Assembly (NCBI GenBank): GCA_963700185.1
Contig: CAVOWP010000015.1
Location: 62,001 to 126,000, forward strand
Direction: 5' to 3'
Length of the DNA stretch: 64,000 nt
Source: AP-15 sp963700185
Lineage (GTDB): Bacteria; Pseudomonadota; Alphaproteobacteria; ATCC43930; CGMCC-115725
Positions 53,543 to 61,264 of this stretch are shown piece after piece; position 1 is the first letter of the stretch; each line of letters opens with the position of its first letter. Under the pieces are notes generated by a model. It was not told the origin of the DNA and made no database searches. It was given only the letters and a program-made list of their open reading frames with translations. The translations under genes were made by a program, and so were the position numbers.

Positions 53543-53697
53543 TACTTTTCCTGCCGTGCCTATTCGGGCTTTATCGGCATCGGCTTGAGGTCGGGATGAA
53601 GGCATAGGCGGCGTTGCGGAACGAGGCGAGATTGCCGGAGTGACTTGCTTAGTGGACGGGAAGCACATTAAAAAGCCGGTGGGGAGGGATTTGTGCC

Positions 53698-54186
53698 ATG
53701 TCCTGTGAGTACCGGTTTGGAGCGCCCCGCGCTCTTGCTACATCGCCCGTTCTTTGCTTGGCCTGCGCGTTGTTGATTTCCGGCTGCTCCGACCTGAAGA
53801 AGGCGATTGGGTTGGAACATACGACGCCCGACGAGTTTGCCGTCGAATTGCGCGCACCGCTGACGATGCCGCCCGACTTCAATCTGCGCCCGCCGCAACC
53901 CGGCGCCGCGCGGCCGCAAGAGAAGAGTTCCGATCAACAGGCCCGCCAAGTCATCGAACAGGCGGGACCCGGCGAGCCGGGCAAGCAGGCGCCCGATTTC
54001 CGCTTGCGTCGTGCCGAGGACGGGCTTCCCGACATCGGCGCCCGCAGCGGTCAGGCGCCGGACCCGAACGCGGTGGTCGGGGAGCAGAGCCTGTCGAGCA
54101 AGCTTTTGGACTACCAGCCGACCACCGAAGCCCAGCCCGCGCCGGTCGAGAAACGCGAAACCACCCCGCTGAAGGGAGTTTATTGA
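53698..54186 (+). CDS. DUF3035 lipoprotein
   Basis: A 162-residue outer-membrane lipoprotein of the DUF3035 family. The signal peptide ends in a lipobox at LLISGC (Cys30). The family stretch HTTPDEFAVELRAPLTMPPD and FNLRPPQPGAARPQE follows. Alphaproteobacteria often have this gene next to M16 peptidases and BAM components, suggesting an envelope-assembly role (inference). Its stop overlaps the TTG start of the next gene. Confidence 0.9.
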   Translation: MSCEYRFGAPRALATSPVLCLACALLISGCSDLKKAIGLEHTTPDEFAVELRAPLTMPPDFNLRPPQPGAARPQEKSSDQQARQVIEQAGPGEPGKQAPDFRLRRAEDGLPDIGARSGQAPDPNAVVGEQSLSSKLLDYQPTTEAQPAPVEKRETTPLKGVY

Positions 54187-55562
54187 CCGACCGGTACGGC
54201 AGGCCCTCTCCTTGTGATTGCGGGGGCAGGGGCATCGCCTTGGTCGCTGTCGCGTGCTTCGCATTGGCTCTGCTTGTGGCGCCCGCATCGGCGCAGCGTT
54301 TCGGTGCCGAGAGCTTCACGCTCAGCAACGGGATGCAGGTGGTGGTCGTGCCGAACCATCGCGTCCCGGCCGTGATGCAGATGGTCTGGTACAAGCTCGG
54401 GGCTGCCGACGACCCGCTCGGAAAATCCGGCATCGCCCATTTCCTCGAACATCTGATGTTCAAGGGAACGGCCGCCAACCCGCCGGGCGCCTTCACGGCG
54501 TCGATTGCGCGCAACGGCGGGCGCGACAACGCATTCACGACGCAGGACTACACCGCCTATTACGAGACGATTGCCCGCGACCGGCTGGACCTCGTCATGC
54601 GGCTGGAAGCCGACCGGATGACCGGGCTGGTGCTCGACGACAAGGTCGTGCTGCCCGAGCGCGACGTCGTTCTCGAGGAGCGGCGAATGCGGATCGACAA
54701 CGAGCCGGCGTCATTGCTCGCCGAGCAGCTGCGCGCGACGCTCTTTCTGCACCATCCCTACCGCAATCCGACGATCGGCTGGGTCAACGAAATCCGACTG
54801 CTCGGCACCGAAGACGCGTTGGCTTCCTATCGCAAGTGGTACGCCCCCAATAACGCCATCTTGGTGATCGCGGGCGATGTCGATTCGGCCGCAGTGCGCC
54901 CGCTCGCCAAATCTTATTTTGGACCCATCCCATCTCAAAGCCTGCCTGCCCGTGTGCGGGTCGAGGAACCGCGGCACTATGCGGCGGCGCGGCTCGAGAT
55001 GAAGAGCGCGCGCGCGGCGCAGCCGCGGTGGAACCGCTCCTATCTCGCTCCGAGTTATCGTGCCGGCGAAACGGCGCAAGCCTACCCGCTGCAGGTTCTC
55101 GCCGAGATTCTCGGCGGCGGCGCCGGCTCGCGGCTCTACAAGACACTGGTGCTCGACCGCGGTCTGGCGCTCTCAGCCGGCGCCCATTATACGCCGAGCA
55201 CAATCGATCTGGCGACCTTCGGCCTCTATGCGACCCCAAAGCCTGGGGTCTCGGTTGCCGACCTGGAAGCGGCCATCGATGGCGAGCTCCACCGGCTCGT
55301 GCGGGACGGGGTCGATCCGGACGAGCTCCGGCGCGCAAAGGACCGCATGCAGGCGGCTTCGATCTATGACAGGGACAGCCTGTCCGGCCCGCCTAATATC
55401 ATCGGGGCGGCGCTCGCCATTGGCCAGCGCCTCGAGGAGGTCGAGGCGTGGCCCGACCGGATCGGCGCGGTAACAGCGGCGGAAATCGACAATGCGGCGC
55501 GCTCGGTCCTTATCGAGCGGAATTCCGCGACCGGCGTGCTGCTGCCGGAACCGACCTCTTAA
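54183..55562 (+). CDS. M16 zinc peptidase, active-type subunit
   Basis: A 459-residue periplasmic metallopeptidase. The start is TTG 54183, coupled to the lipoprotein stop. A signal-like hydrophobic region (IALVAVACFALALLVAPASA) leads to the mature protein. The zinc motif HFLEH is at residues 86-90 (His86, Glu89, His90), followed by the conserved NAFTTQDYTAYYETI region and VVLEERRMRIDNEP with the third ligand Glu. The second half carries the usual pseudo-M16 fold. The next gene encodes a homologue without zinc ligands, as in two-subunit M16 peptidases. Confidence 0.93.
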   Translation: MTDRYGRPSPCDCGGRGIALVAVACFALALLVAPASAQRFGAESFTLSNGMQVVVVPNHRVPAVMQMVWYKLGAADDPLGKSGIAHFLEHLMFKGTAANPPGAFTASIARNGGRDNAFTTQDYTAYYETIARDRLDLVMRLEADRMTGLVLDDKVVLPERDVVLEERRMRIDNEPASLLAEQLRATLFLHHPYRNPTIGWVNEIRLLGTEDALASYRKWYAPNNAILVIAGDVDSAAVRPLAKSYFGPIPSQSLPARVRVEEPRHYAAARLEMKSARAAQPRWNRSYLAPSYRAGETAQAYPLQVLAEILGGGAGSRLYKTLVLDRGLALSAGAHYTPSTIDLATFGLYATPKPGVSVADLEAAIDGELHRLVRDGVDPDELRRAKDRMQAASIYDRDSLSGPPNIIGAALAIGQRLEEVEAWPDRIGAVTAAEIDNAARSVLIERNSATGVLLPEPTS

Positions 55563-55596
55563 GCACGGCCGACCTCTTAAGCACGTCACACGTCAG

Positions 55597-56928
55597 ATGC
55601 ACAGATCCGTACTGGCGCTCCTGCTGCTGCTCTGGGCGCCCGGCGCCGGGGCGATGACGATCGAACGGGTGACCAGTCCCGGCGGCATCGAGGCCTGGCT
55701 CGTCGAGGATCATACGCTTCCGGTCGTGTCCGTCCGGTTTGCCTTTCCCGGCGGCGCCGCGCTCGACCCGCCCGGCAAGGCCGGGCTCGCGGCCATGGCC
55801 GTATCGCTGCTCGACGAAGGCGCCGGTCCTTACGATACCGCAGCGTTCAAGACGCGCCTCGAAGATCTCGCCGCGAATTTGCGGTTCACCGCCGGGCGGG
55901 ACGAAGTTGGCGGCAGTTTGCGCAGCTTGAAGGCGAATCTGTCCGAGGCGGCGGGTCTGTTGCGCGCGGCGCTTACCTCGCCGCGGTTTGAGCCGGCCGC
56001 GATCGAGCGGGTGCGCGGCGAGTTCGCGGCGTCGCTCTCGCAGCAGGCGCACAGCCCGCGCGCGCTCTCCGATCGCCTGTGGATGCGCGACGCCTTCGAG
56101 GATCATCCCTATGGCGAGAACGTCGATGGGACGCTGACCAGCGTCGTCGCGATTACGCGAGAGGATCTGATGGGTTTCGCCGGGCAGCGGCTGCGGCGTG
56201 CCGGGCTGATTATCGGCGCTGTGGGCGACATCAAGGCCGACGACCTCGCGGCGCTAATAGACCAAGTGTTCGGCGGTCTGCCGGCGGGCGGCGGCGAGAC
56301 CCCGGTTGCCGAAACCAAACCGGCGGAGAATGGCGGGGTGCTGATCACGCGGCGGCCGGTGCCGCAAAGCGTCGTTACTTTCGGCCAAATCGGGCCGAAA
56401 CGAGACGATCCCGATTGGTACGCGGCGCGCCTGGTGAACGACGTTCTCGGCGGCGGCGGGTTTCGCGGGCGGCTGATGCGGGAGATTCGCGAAAAGCGCG
56501 GGTTGGCCTATGGCGTGTCGACCGAGCTCGTCTCGTTTCGGCATGCCGGGCTGATCCTCGGCAGTGTCGCGACCGAGAATGCGCGGGTGGCGCAGTCGAT
56601 CGCCCTCATACGGGCGGAGTGGCGGCGGATGCACGACGAAGGCCCGAGTGAGGCGGAACTCGATCTCGCCAAGGACTTTCTGGTCGGGTCCTTTCCTCTG
56701 ACCCTCGATACGAGTGCGCGGGTCGCCTCGCTGCTCGTCGAGATCCAGCTGGACAATCTCGGCATCGACTACCTCGACCGCCGGGCGGCGCTCTTCGGGG
56801 CCGTGACCCTGGATCAGGCCAAGAGGGTCGCTCATACGCTGCTCGACCCCGACGGGTTGAGTTTCGCCGTCGTCGGCGATCCCGCCGATTTGACCCCGAC
56901 CCGCATCGTGCCCGACCCGGGACTTTGA
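55597..56928 (+). CDS. M16-family protein, inactive-type subunit
   Basis: A 443-residue exported M16 homologue starting at ATG 55597 with a signal peptide (LALLLLLWAPGAGA). Where the active enzyme has HxxEH, this has GLAAMAVSLLDEG, so zinc is probably not bound. Its Arg/Tyr pair region EIREKRGLAYGVST in the second half is intact; in active heterodimers this part binds the substrate C-terminus. It probably forms a heterodimer with the preceding peptidase. A 17-bp direct repeat (CCGACCTCTTAAGCACG) precedes it at 55551-55567 and 55569-55585, around the upstream stop codon. Confidence 0.9.
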   Translation: MHRSVLALLLLLWAPGAGAMTIERVTSPGGIEAWLVEDHTLPVVSVRFAFPGGAALDPPGKAGLAAMAVSLLDEGAGPYDTAAFKTRLEDLAANLRFTAGRDEVGGSLRSLKANLSEAAGLLRAALTSPRFEPAAIERVRGEFAASLSQQAHSPRALSDRLWMRDAFEDHPYGENVDGTLTSVVAITREDLMGFAGQRLRRAGLIIGAVGDIKADDLAALIDQVFGGLPAGGGETPVAETKPAENGGVLITRRPVPQSVVTFGQIGPKRDDPDWYAARLVNDVLGGGGFRGRLMREIREKRGLAYGVSTELVSFRHAGLILGSVATENARVAQSIALIRAEWRRMHDEGPSEAELDLAKDFLVGSFPLTLDTSARVASLLVEIQLDNLGIDYLDRRAALFGAVTLDQAKRVAHTLLDPDGLSFAVVGDPADLTPTRIVPDPGL

Positions 56929-57668
56929 TGACTATCCGGGTCGGAATTGGTGGCTGGGTGTTTCCGCCGTGGCGCGGTGTTTTCTATCCGCCCGGCCTGC
57001 CGCAAGCGCGAGAACTCGCCCATGCGAGCCGCCAAGTCACCGCGATCGAGATCAACGGCACCTTCTACGGTTCGCAAAAGCCGGCGAGCTTTCGCCGCTG
57101 GCACGACGAGACGCCGGAGAATTTTATCTTTTCGCTGAAGGGCCCGCGTTTTGTCACGCACCGCTCCGATCTGGCGACGGCCGGCCCTTCGATCGACCGC
57201 TTCTTTTCTACCGGCGTGCTCGAACTGGGCGACAAGCTCGGGCCGGTCCTGTGGCAATTCAATCCGCGGATGGCTTTCGACGAAGCCGGTTTCGCCGCCT
57301 TTCTCGAATTGCTGCCGCAGCAGCTCGACGGCCGCGCGATACGCCATGTCGTCGAGGTGCGCCACCGCAGCTTCGCCGTGCCGTCCTTCACCGAGCTGTT
57401 GCGCCGGCATCGCGTCGTCGTCGCTCTGGTCGACGACGACAACTATCCCGCGTTCGAAGCGATCACCGGCGACTTCGTCTACGCTCGCCTGCGCCGTTGC
57501 GCGGAGGGCGAACCGACCGGCTATGCGCCGGACGCGCTCGATGCTTGGGCCGAGCGCTTCCGCCAACACGCACAGAGCGGACACGACTGCTTCGTCTACT
57601 TCATCAATGGCGCGAAGGTCCGCGCTCCCGCCGCGGCACAGGCGCTTCTTCAGAGACTCGCGAAATAG
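56928..57668 (+). CDS. DUF72 family protein (YecE-like)
   Basis: A 246-residue TIM-barrel protein of the DUF72 family, coupled by ATGA to the M16 gene. It has VGIGGWVFPPWRGVFYPPG, ITAIEINGTFYGSQKPASF (Glu/Asn/Tyr pattern) and VEVRHRSFAVPSF with LWQFNPRM, the typical core. Biochemical function is unknown, though its barrel resembles endonuclease IV/xylose isomerase folds. It overlaps the convergent methionine-synthase-like gene by 19 bases. Confidence 0.93.
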   Translation: MTIRVGIGGWVFPPWRGVFYPPGLPQARELAHASRQVTAIEINGTFYGSQKPASFRRWHDETPENFIFSLKGPRFVTHRSDLATAGPSIDRFFSTGVLELGDKLGPVLWQFNPRMAFDEAGFAAFLELLPQQLDGRAIRHVVEVRHRSFAVPSFTELLRRHRVVVALVDDDNYPAFEAITGDFVYARLRRCAEGEPTGYAPDALDAWAERFRQHAQSGHDCFVYFINGAKVRAPAAAQALLQRLAK

Positions 57669-58816
57669 AGCTTGGGGTCGGCGGCTCGGATGTGGGCTTC
57701 GGGGAGGCCGAGTTCGCGGCGCACGATGTTGGTGCCTTCGACGAGCGCCACGCATTTGTAATAGGCGATGCGGCGGGAGAGACCTTCGCGGCCAAAGCCG
57801 CAGTCGGTGGTGATCACAAGATGCTCGGGCGGGATGTATTCGAGCGCCTTCCTGATCAGGCCGGCCACATGCTCGGCCGGTTCGACGACGGTGTTGCAGT
57901 GGTTGACGACGCCGATGCCGATTTTCTTGTCGGTCTTGAGTTTGGCGAAGAGCGGCAGGTCCCGGCCGTCATTGCTGGCGCATTCGAAGGTGATGACGTC
58001 AGCATTGAGCTGCAACAGATATGGCAGGGCGCGCTCGTAGCTCGGCACCTCCCAATAGACGCGCTGCTGATTGGGATTGCCCCAGCAGGTGTGCACCCAG
58101 ATCTCGGCATCGACGCCGGCCAGCTGGCGGTTGAAGGCCTCGGTCTGGAATTCGAGTTCGGCATCGGTGCAGTCGGGCCGCGTCGTAAGGCCATGGTGGC
58201 GCGGCTCCTCGACTTGGATCACCGGGCAGCCGACAGCTGCCAATTCGCGCAATTCGGCGTTCATGATGTCACAGAGGTCGAGCACCATCGCCTTGTCGTC
58301 GGCGTAGTGTTCGTTCCACAGCATGCTCGCCAAGGCCGGCGCGCAGATCGCACCGAACTTGACCGGGCGGTCGCTGAGCCGCTGTGCGATCTGCCACAAT
58401 GCTGCGTATTCGAGCGGCCCACGCGTCAGCTTCTTTTTGACGATGGCGGGCTGATAGGCCTCCTGCACCTCCCACAGGATCTTGCCGGGGCGGATGTCGT
58501 GCCGCGCCATCCAGCCCTGCGAGGTGCTGCGGTGGCCGTCAATGCCGCCCAGCCGCTCGATCGGGTAGAAGAACCAAGACTTGCCGCCGACCGCGAGGTC
58601 GAACCGGCTGTCGCCGTCGGTCACGATGTCGAGCCCGGCGGCTTCCTGCGCATTGATGATCGCCGCGACGGCATCGAGATACTGCTCGCGAAACACCGAG
58701 TCGCCGAGGGCTGCCTTGAACGATCGCCCGTCAAGGCTCGCGTCATACCATAACGGGCGCGGATACGATCCGGTGATCGCAGTCGGCAATACCATGTCAC
58801 GCGTAGTCTTCAGCAT
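57650..58816 (-). CDS. Cobalamin-independent methionine synthase II family protein (MetE C-terminal-like)
   Basis: A 388-residue protein containing only the catalytic barrel of MetE. Start ATG 58816 (AGAAGGA upstream). Zinc-ligand regions are visible: WVHTCWGNPN (His, Cys), ITFECAS (Glu, Cys) and VITTDCGFGREGLS (Cys). Such core-MetE proteins lack the N-terminal folate domain; some transfer methyl groups from donors other than folate, including methoxylated or corrinoid compounds. The exact donor is unknown. It ends with the family motif KCVALVEGTNIVRRELGL. Confidence 0.9.
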   Translation of the reverse strand: MLKTTRDMVLPTAITGSYPRPLWYDASLDGRSFKAALGDSVFREQYLDAVAAIINAQEAAGLDIVTDGDSRFDLAVGGKSWFFYPIERLGGIDGHRSTSQGWMARHDIRPGKILWEVQEAYQPAIVKKKLTRGPLEYAALWQIAQRLSDRPVKFGAICAPALASMLWNEHYADDKAMVLDLCDIMNAELRELAAVGCPVIQVEEPRHHGLTTRPDCTDAELEFQTEAFNRQLAGVDAEIWVHTCWGNPNQQRVYWEVPSYERALPYLLQLNADVITFECASNDGRDLPLFAKLKTDKKIGIGVVNHCNTVVEPAEHVAGLIRKALEYIPPEHLVITTDCGFGREGLSRRIAYYKCVALVEGTNIVRRELGLPEAHIRAADPKLYFASL

Positions 58817-58835
58817 CACCAGATGTCCTTCTCCT

Positions 58836-58938
58836 CGTCATACCCGCGAAAGCGGGTATCCAGGGTCGGCGCGTACCCTCGGTCCCCTGTTCAAGCCAGG
58901 GGCAAGCTCTGGACTCCCGCTTGCGCGGGAGCGACGAT
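58836..58938. repeat. Intergenic inverted repeat
   Basis: Arms ACCCGCGAAAGCGGGT (58841-58858) and CTCCCGCTTGCGCGGGAG lie inside a long inverted structure with a GGGGCAAGC-type middle. It is the same class as the repeats at 18074 and 61106. Confidence 0.7.
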
Positions 58939-58963
58939 AGTACAAAACATGGAGGCGGGGCCT

Positions 58964-59932
58964 ATGAAGGATTTCGCGGGCAGAATCGCGGTGGTCACCG
59001 GCGGCAGCTCGGGGATGGGACGCGAGCTCGTGCGCCAGCTGGCGGCGGAGGCATGCAACGTCGCGATGTGCGATGTCTCCGAAGAGGGGATGGCGGAAAC
59101 CCGTCGGCTGTGCGAGGCGGCGGGGATGCCGCAAAGCTTGCGCGTCACGGCGCATCTCGCCGATGTGTCCGACGAGCCGCAGGTCGAGAGATTTCGCGAC
59201 GAGGTCGGCGAGCGTCACGGCACCGACAAGATCCATCTCCTCTTCAACAATGCCGGCATCGGCGGCGGCGGCAGCATGTTCGCCCATAGCCGCGAGGAGT
59301 GGGAAAGGACGTTCAACATCTGCTGGGGCGGGGTCTACAACTGCACCCGCGCTTTCCTTCCGATGCTGCAGAAGGCGGAGGAGGGCCACATCGTCAATAC
59401 CAGCAGCGTCAACGGTTTCTGGGCTTCGGTCGGACCGCGCATTCCGCATACCGCCTATTCTGCGGCAAAATTTGCGGTGAAAGGCTTCACCGAGGCGCTG
59501 ATCACGGATCTTCGGATCAACGCACCACATATCAAATGCTCGGTCGTCATGCCGGGCCATATCGGCACCTCGATCCCGCTCAATTCACGCAAGATTCAAA
59601 GCGGCAACCTGTCAGAAGAGATCGATGCGAGGCAGATCGCCCAAGCGCGGGCGCGCATCGCCTCGATGGGCCGGGACGTCTCCACCCTGTCGGATGACGA
59701 CATTCGCAAGATGGTGGCCGAGCGCGAGCGCCGCTTCCGCGAGGACGCGCCGACGAGTGCGGCGGAGGCGGCGACGATCATTCTCGACGGGGTCAAGGCC
59801 GACGAATGGCGCATCCTGGTCGGCGAGGACGCCCACCAAATCGATGAATTGGTTCGGCAGTCCCCGGAGCGCGCCTACGAACTCGACTTCTTCGAGAGCT
59901 TTGCCGCCAAAGCCGGCTGGCGTATCCCGTAA
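58964..59932 (+). CDS. Short-chain dehydrogenase/reductase
   Basis: A 322-residue classical SDR. The cofactor motif TGGSSGMGRE lies at residues 12-21, Asp in CDVSEEGM suggests NAD preference, and NNAGIGGGG, NTSSVNG and the catalytic YSAAK (Tyr165, Lys169) follow. ATG 58964 has GGAGG eight bases upstream; an in-frame ATG at 58949 is less likely. The C-terminal extension (YELDFFESFAAKAG) is common in a subgroup of SDRs. Substrate unknown. It is convergent with the alcohol dehydrogenase. Confidence 0.93.
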   Translation: MKDFAGRIAVVTGGSSGMGRELVRQLAAEACNVAMCDVSEEGMAETRRLCEAAGMPQSLRVTAHLADVSDEPQVERFRDEVGERHGTDKIHLLFNNAGIGGGGSMFAHSREEWERTFNICWGGVYNCTRAFLPMLQKAEEGHIVNTSSVNGFWASVGPRIPHTAYSAAKFAVKGFTEALITDLRINAPHIKCSVVMPGHIGTSIPLNSRKIQSGNLSEEIDARQIAQARARIASMGRDVSTLSDDDIRKMVAERERRFREDAPTSAAEAATIILDGVKADEWRILVGEDAHQIDELVRQSPERAYELDFFESFAAKAGWRIP

Positions 59933-59935
59933 TCG

Positions 59936-61033
59936 CTAATCGAAGGTCAGGACGGTGCGGGCGACTTCGCCGGCTTTCATCGCGCGGAAGGCTTCGTTGA
60001 TGTCGCCGAGATGGCCGCGCTTGGTGACCATGTCGTCGAGCTTGAGTCGGCCCTGGCGGTAGAAATCGAGATAGAGCGGGATGTCGTAGCGGAAGCGGTT
60101 CGAGCCCATGCGCGAGGTCTGCACCTTGCACTCCGGGCGGATCGCCATCCATGGGAACTCGATCATCGCGTCGGGCGGCAATACGCCGACGATCGTCGCG
60201 GTGCCGCGGATCGCGAGGCTCTCGATCGCCTGCCGCACCAGCTTGGCGTTGCCGACCGCCTCGAAGGCGTGATCGACGCCGGCGCCGCCGGTCAATGTGC
60301 GCACAGCCTTGACCGGGTCGTCCTCGGCGCTGTTGACGAAATCGGTCGCGCCGGCGCGCACCGCCATCTCGCGCTTCGCTTCGAACATGTCGACGCCGAT
60401 GATCTGCCGGGCGCCGCCGATCCGCGCACCCTGGATGATCGACAGCCCGACCCCGCCGCAACCGAACACCGCCACGGTCTGCCCCGCCTCGAGCCCTGAG
60501 CTGCGCAATGCCGCGCCAACGCCGGTCAGCACCCCGCAACCGACCAGCGCAGCGCGGTCGAGCGGCAATTCGGGGTCGATCTTCACCAGCGAGTTCTCGT
60601 GCAATAGCATCTTCTCGGCATAGCTCGAAATGCCGATGAATTGGCGGAGCGGCTGACCCTTTTGCGACAGCCGCGGGGCCGCATTGTCGGGGCGCGTGAC
60701 GATGCCGCCGGTGCACAAATTCGGATGCCCCGAAAGGCATTGCGGGCAATTGCCGCAAAAACCCGAGAGACACGCAACGACGTGATCGCCAGGCTTGACC
60801 GCCGTCACATCCGCGCCGACCGCCTCGACGACGCCAGCGCCTTCATGGCCGAGCACGATCGGCCGATCGAGCGGGAACCTCCCGATACCGTCGACGACAT
60901 GCAGATCGCTGTGGCAGACGCCGGTGGCCGCGGTGCGGACCAGCACCTCGCGCCCCCAGGGTTTATCGATCTCCACCGCTTCGATCGTCAGCGGCTCTTG
61001 CACCTTGCGAAAGACGGCGGCCTCGATTTGCAT
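59936..61033 (-). CDS. Zinc-dependent alcohol dehydrogenase (class III-like MDR)
   Basis: A 365-residue medium-chain dehydrogenase. Start ATG 61033 rather than upstream in-frame starts, based on the family N-terminus (QIEAAVFRKVQEPLTIE). Catalytic zinc ligands are in GVCHSDLHV (Cys) and GHEGAGVV (His, Glu). The structural zinc site is CGNCPQCLSGHPNLC, and VAVFGCGGVGLS is the NAD motif with Asp in IIGVDMFEAK. It is similar to formaldehyde/S-hydroxymethyl-type and mycothiol-type alcohol dehydrogenases. Confidence 0.94.
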   Translation of the reverse strand: MQIEAAVFRKVQEPLTIEAVEIDKPWGREVLVRTAATGVCHSDLHVVDGIGRFPLDRPIVLGHEGAGVVEAVGADVTAVKPGDHVVACLSGFCGNCPQCLSGHPNLCTGGIVTRPDNAAPRLSQKGQPLRQFIGISSYAEKMLLHENSLVKIDPELPLDRAALVGCGVLTGVGAALRSSGLEAGQTVAVFGCGGVGLSIIQGARIGGARQIIGVDMFEAKREMAVRAGATDFVNSAEDDPVKAVRTLTGGAGVDHAFEAVGNAKLVRQAIESLAIRGTATIVGVLPPDAMIEFPWMAIRPECKVQTSRMGSNRFRYDIPLYLDFYRQGRLKLDDMVTKRGHLGDINEAFRAMKAGEVARTVLTFD

Positions 61034-61105
61034 CACGATCCTCCCTAAGCCGTCAGCCCCGGCGGACAAGATGTGAAGGAATCCCTGCGCCGCTCATCGA
61101 ATCGC

Positions 61106-61216
61106 CTCCCCGGCGAAAGCCGGGTCCATCGTTCCGCCGCACGATCTAGGTAAGCGATGCGGTGCTTGAAAAGTTCGAGGCGACGGCGCCATGGGTCCCG
61201 GCTTTCGCCGGGATGA
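61106..61216. repeat. Intergenic inverted repeat
   Basis: Arms CCCCGGCGAAAGCCGGGTCC (61107-61126) and GGGTCCCGGCTTTCGCCGGG (61193-61212) flank a 66-base centre. It lies between the divergent-ended alcohol dehydrogenase start and the cofGH stop. Confidence 0.75.
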
Positions 61217-61264
61217 CAATGGGTATTTTGCGTGCGAATACTCGGCCTTCATGAGGGTTGAGGG

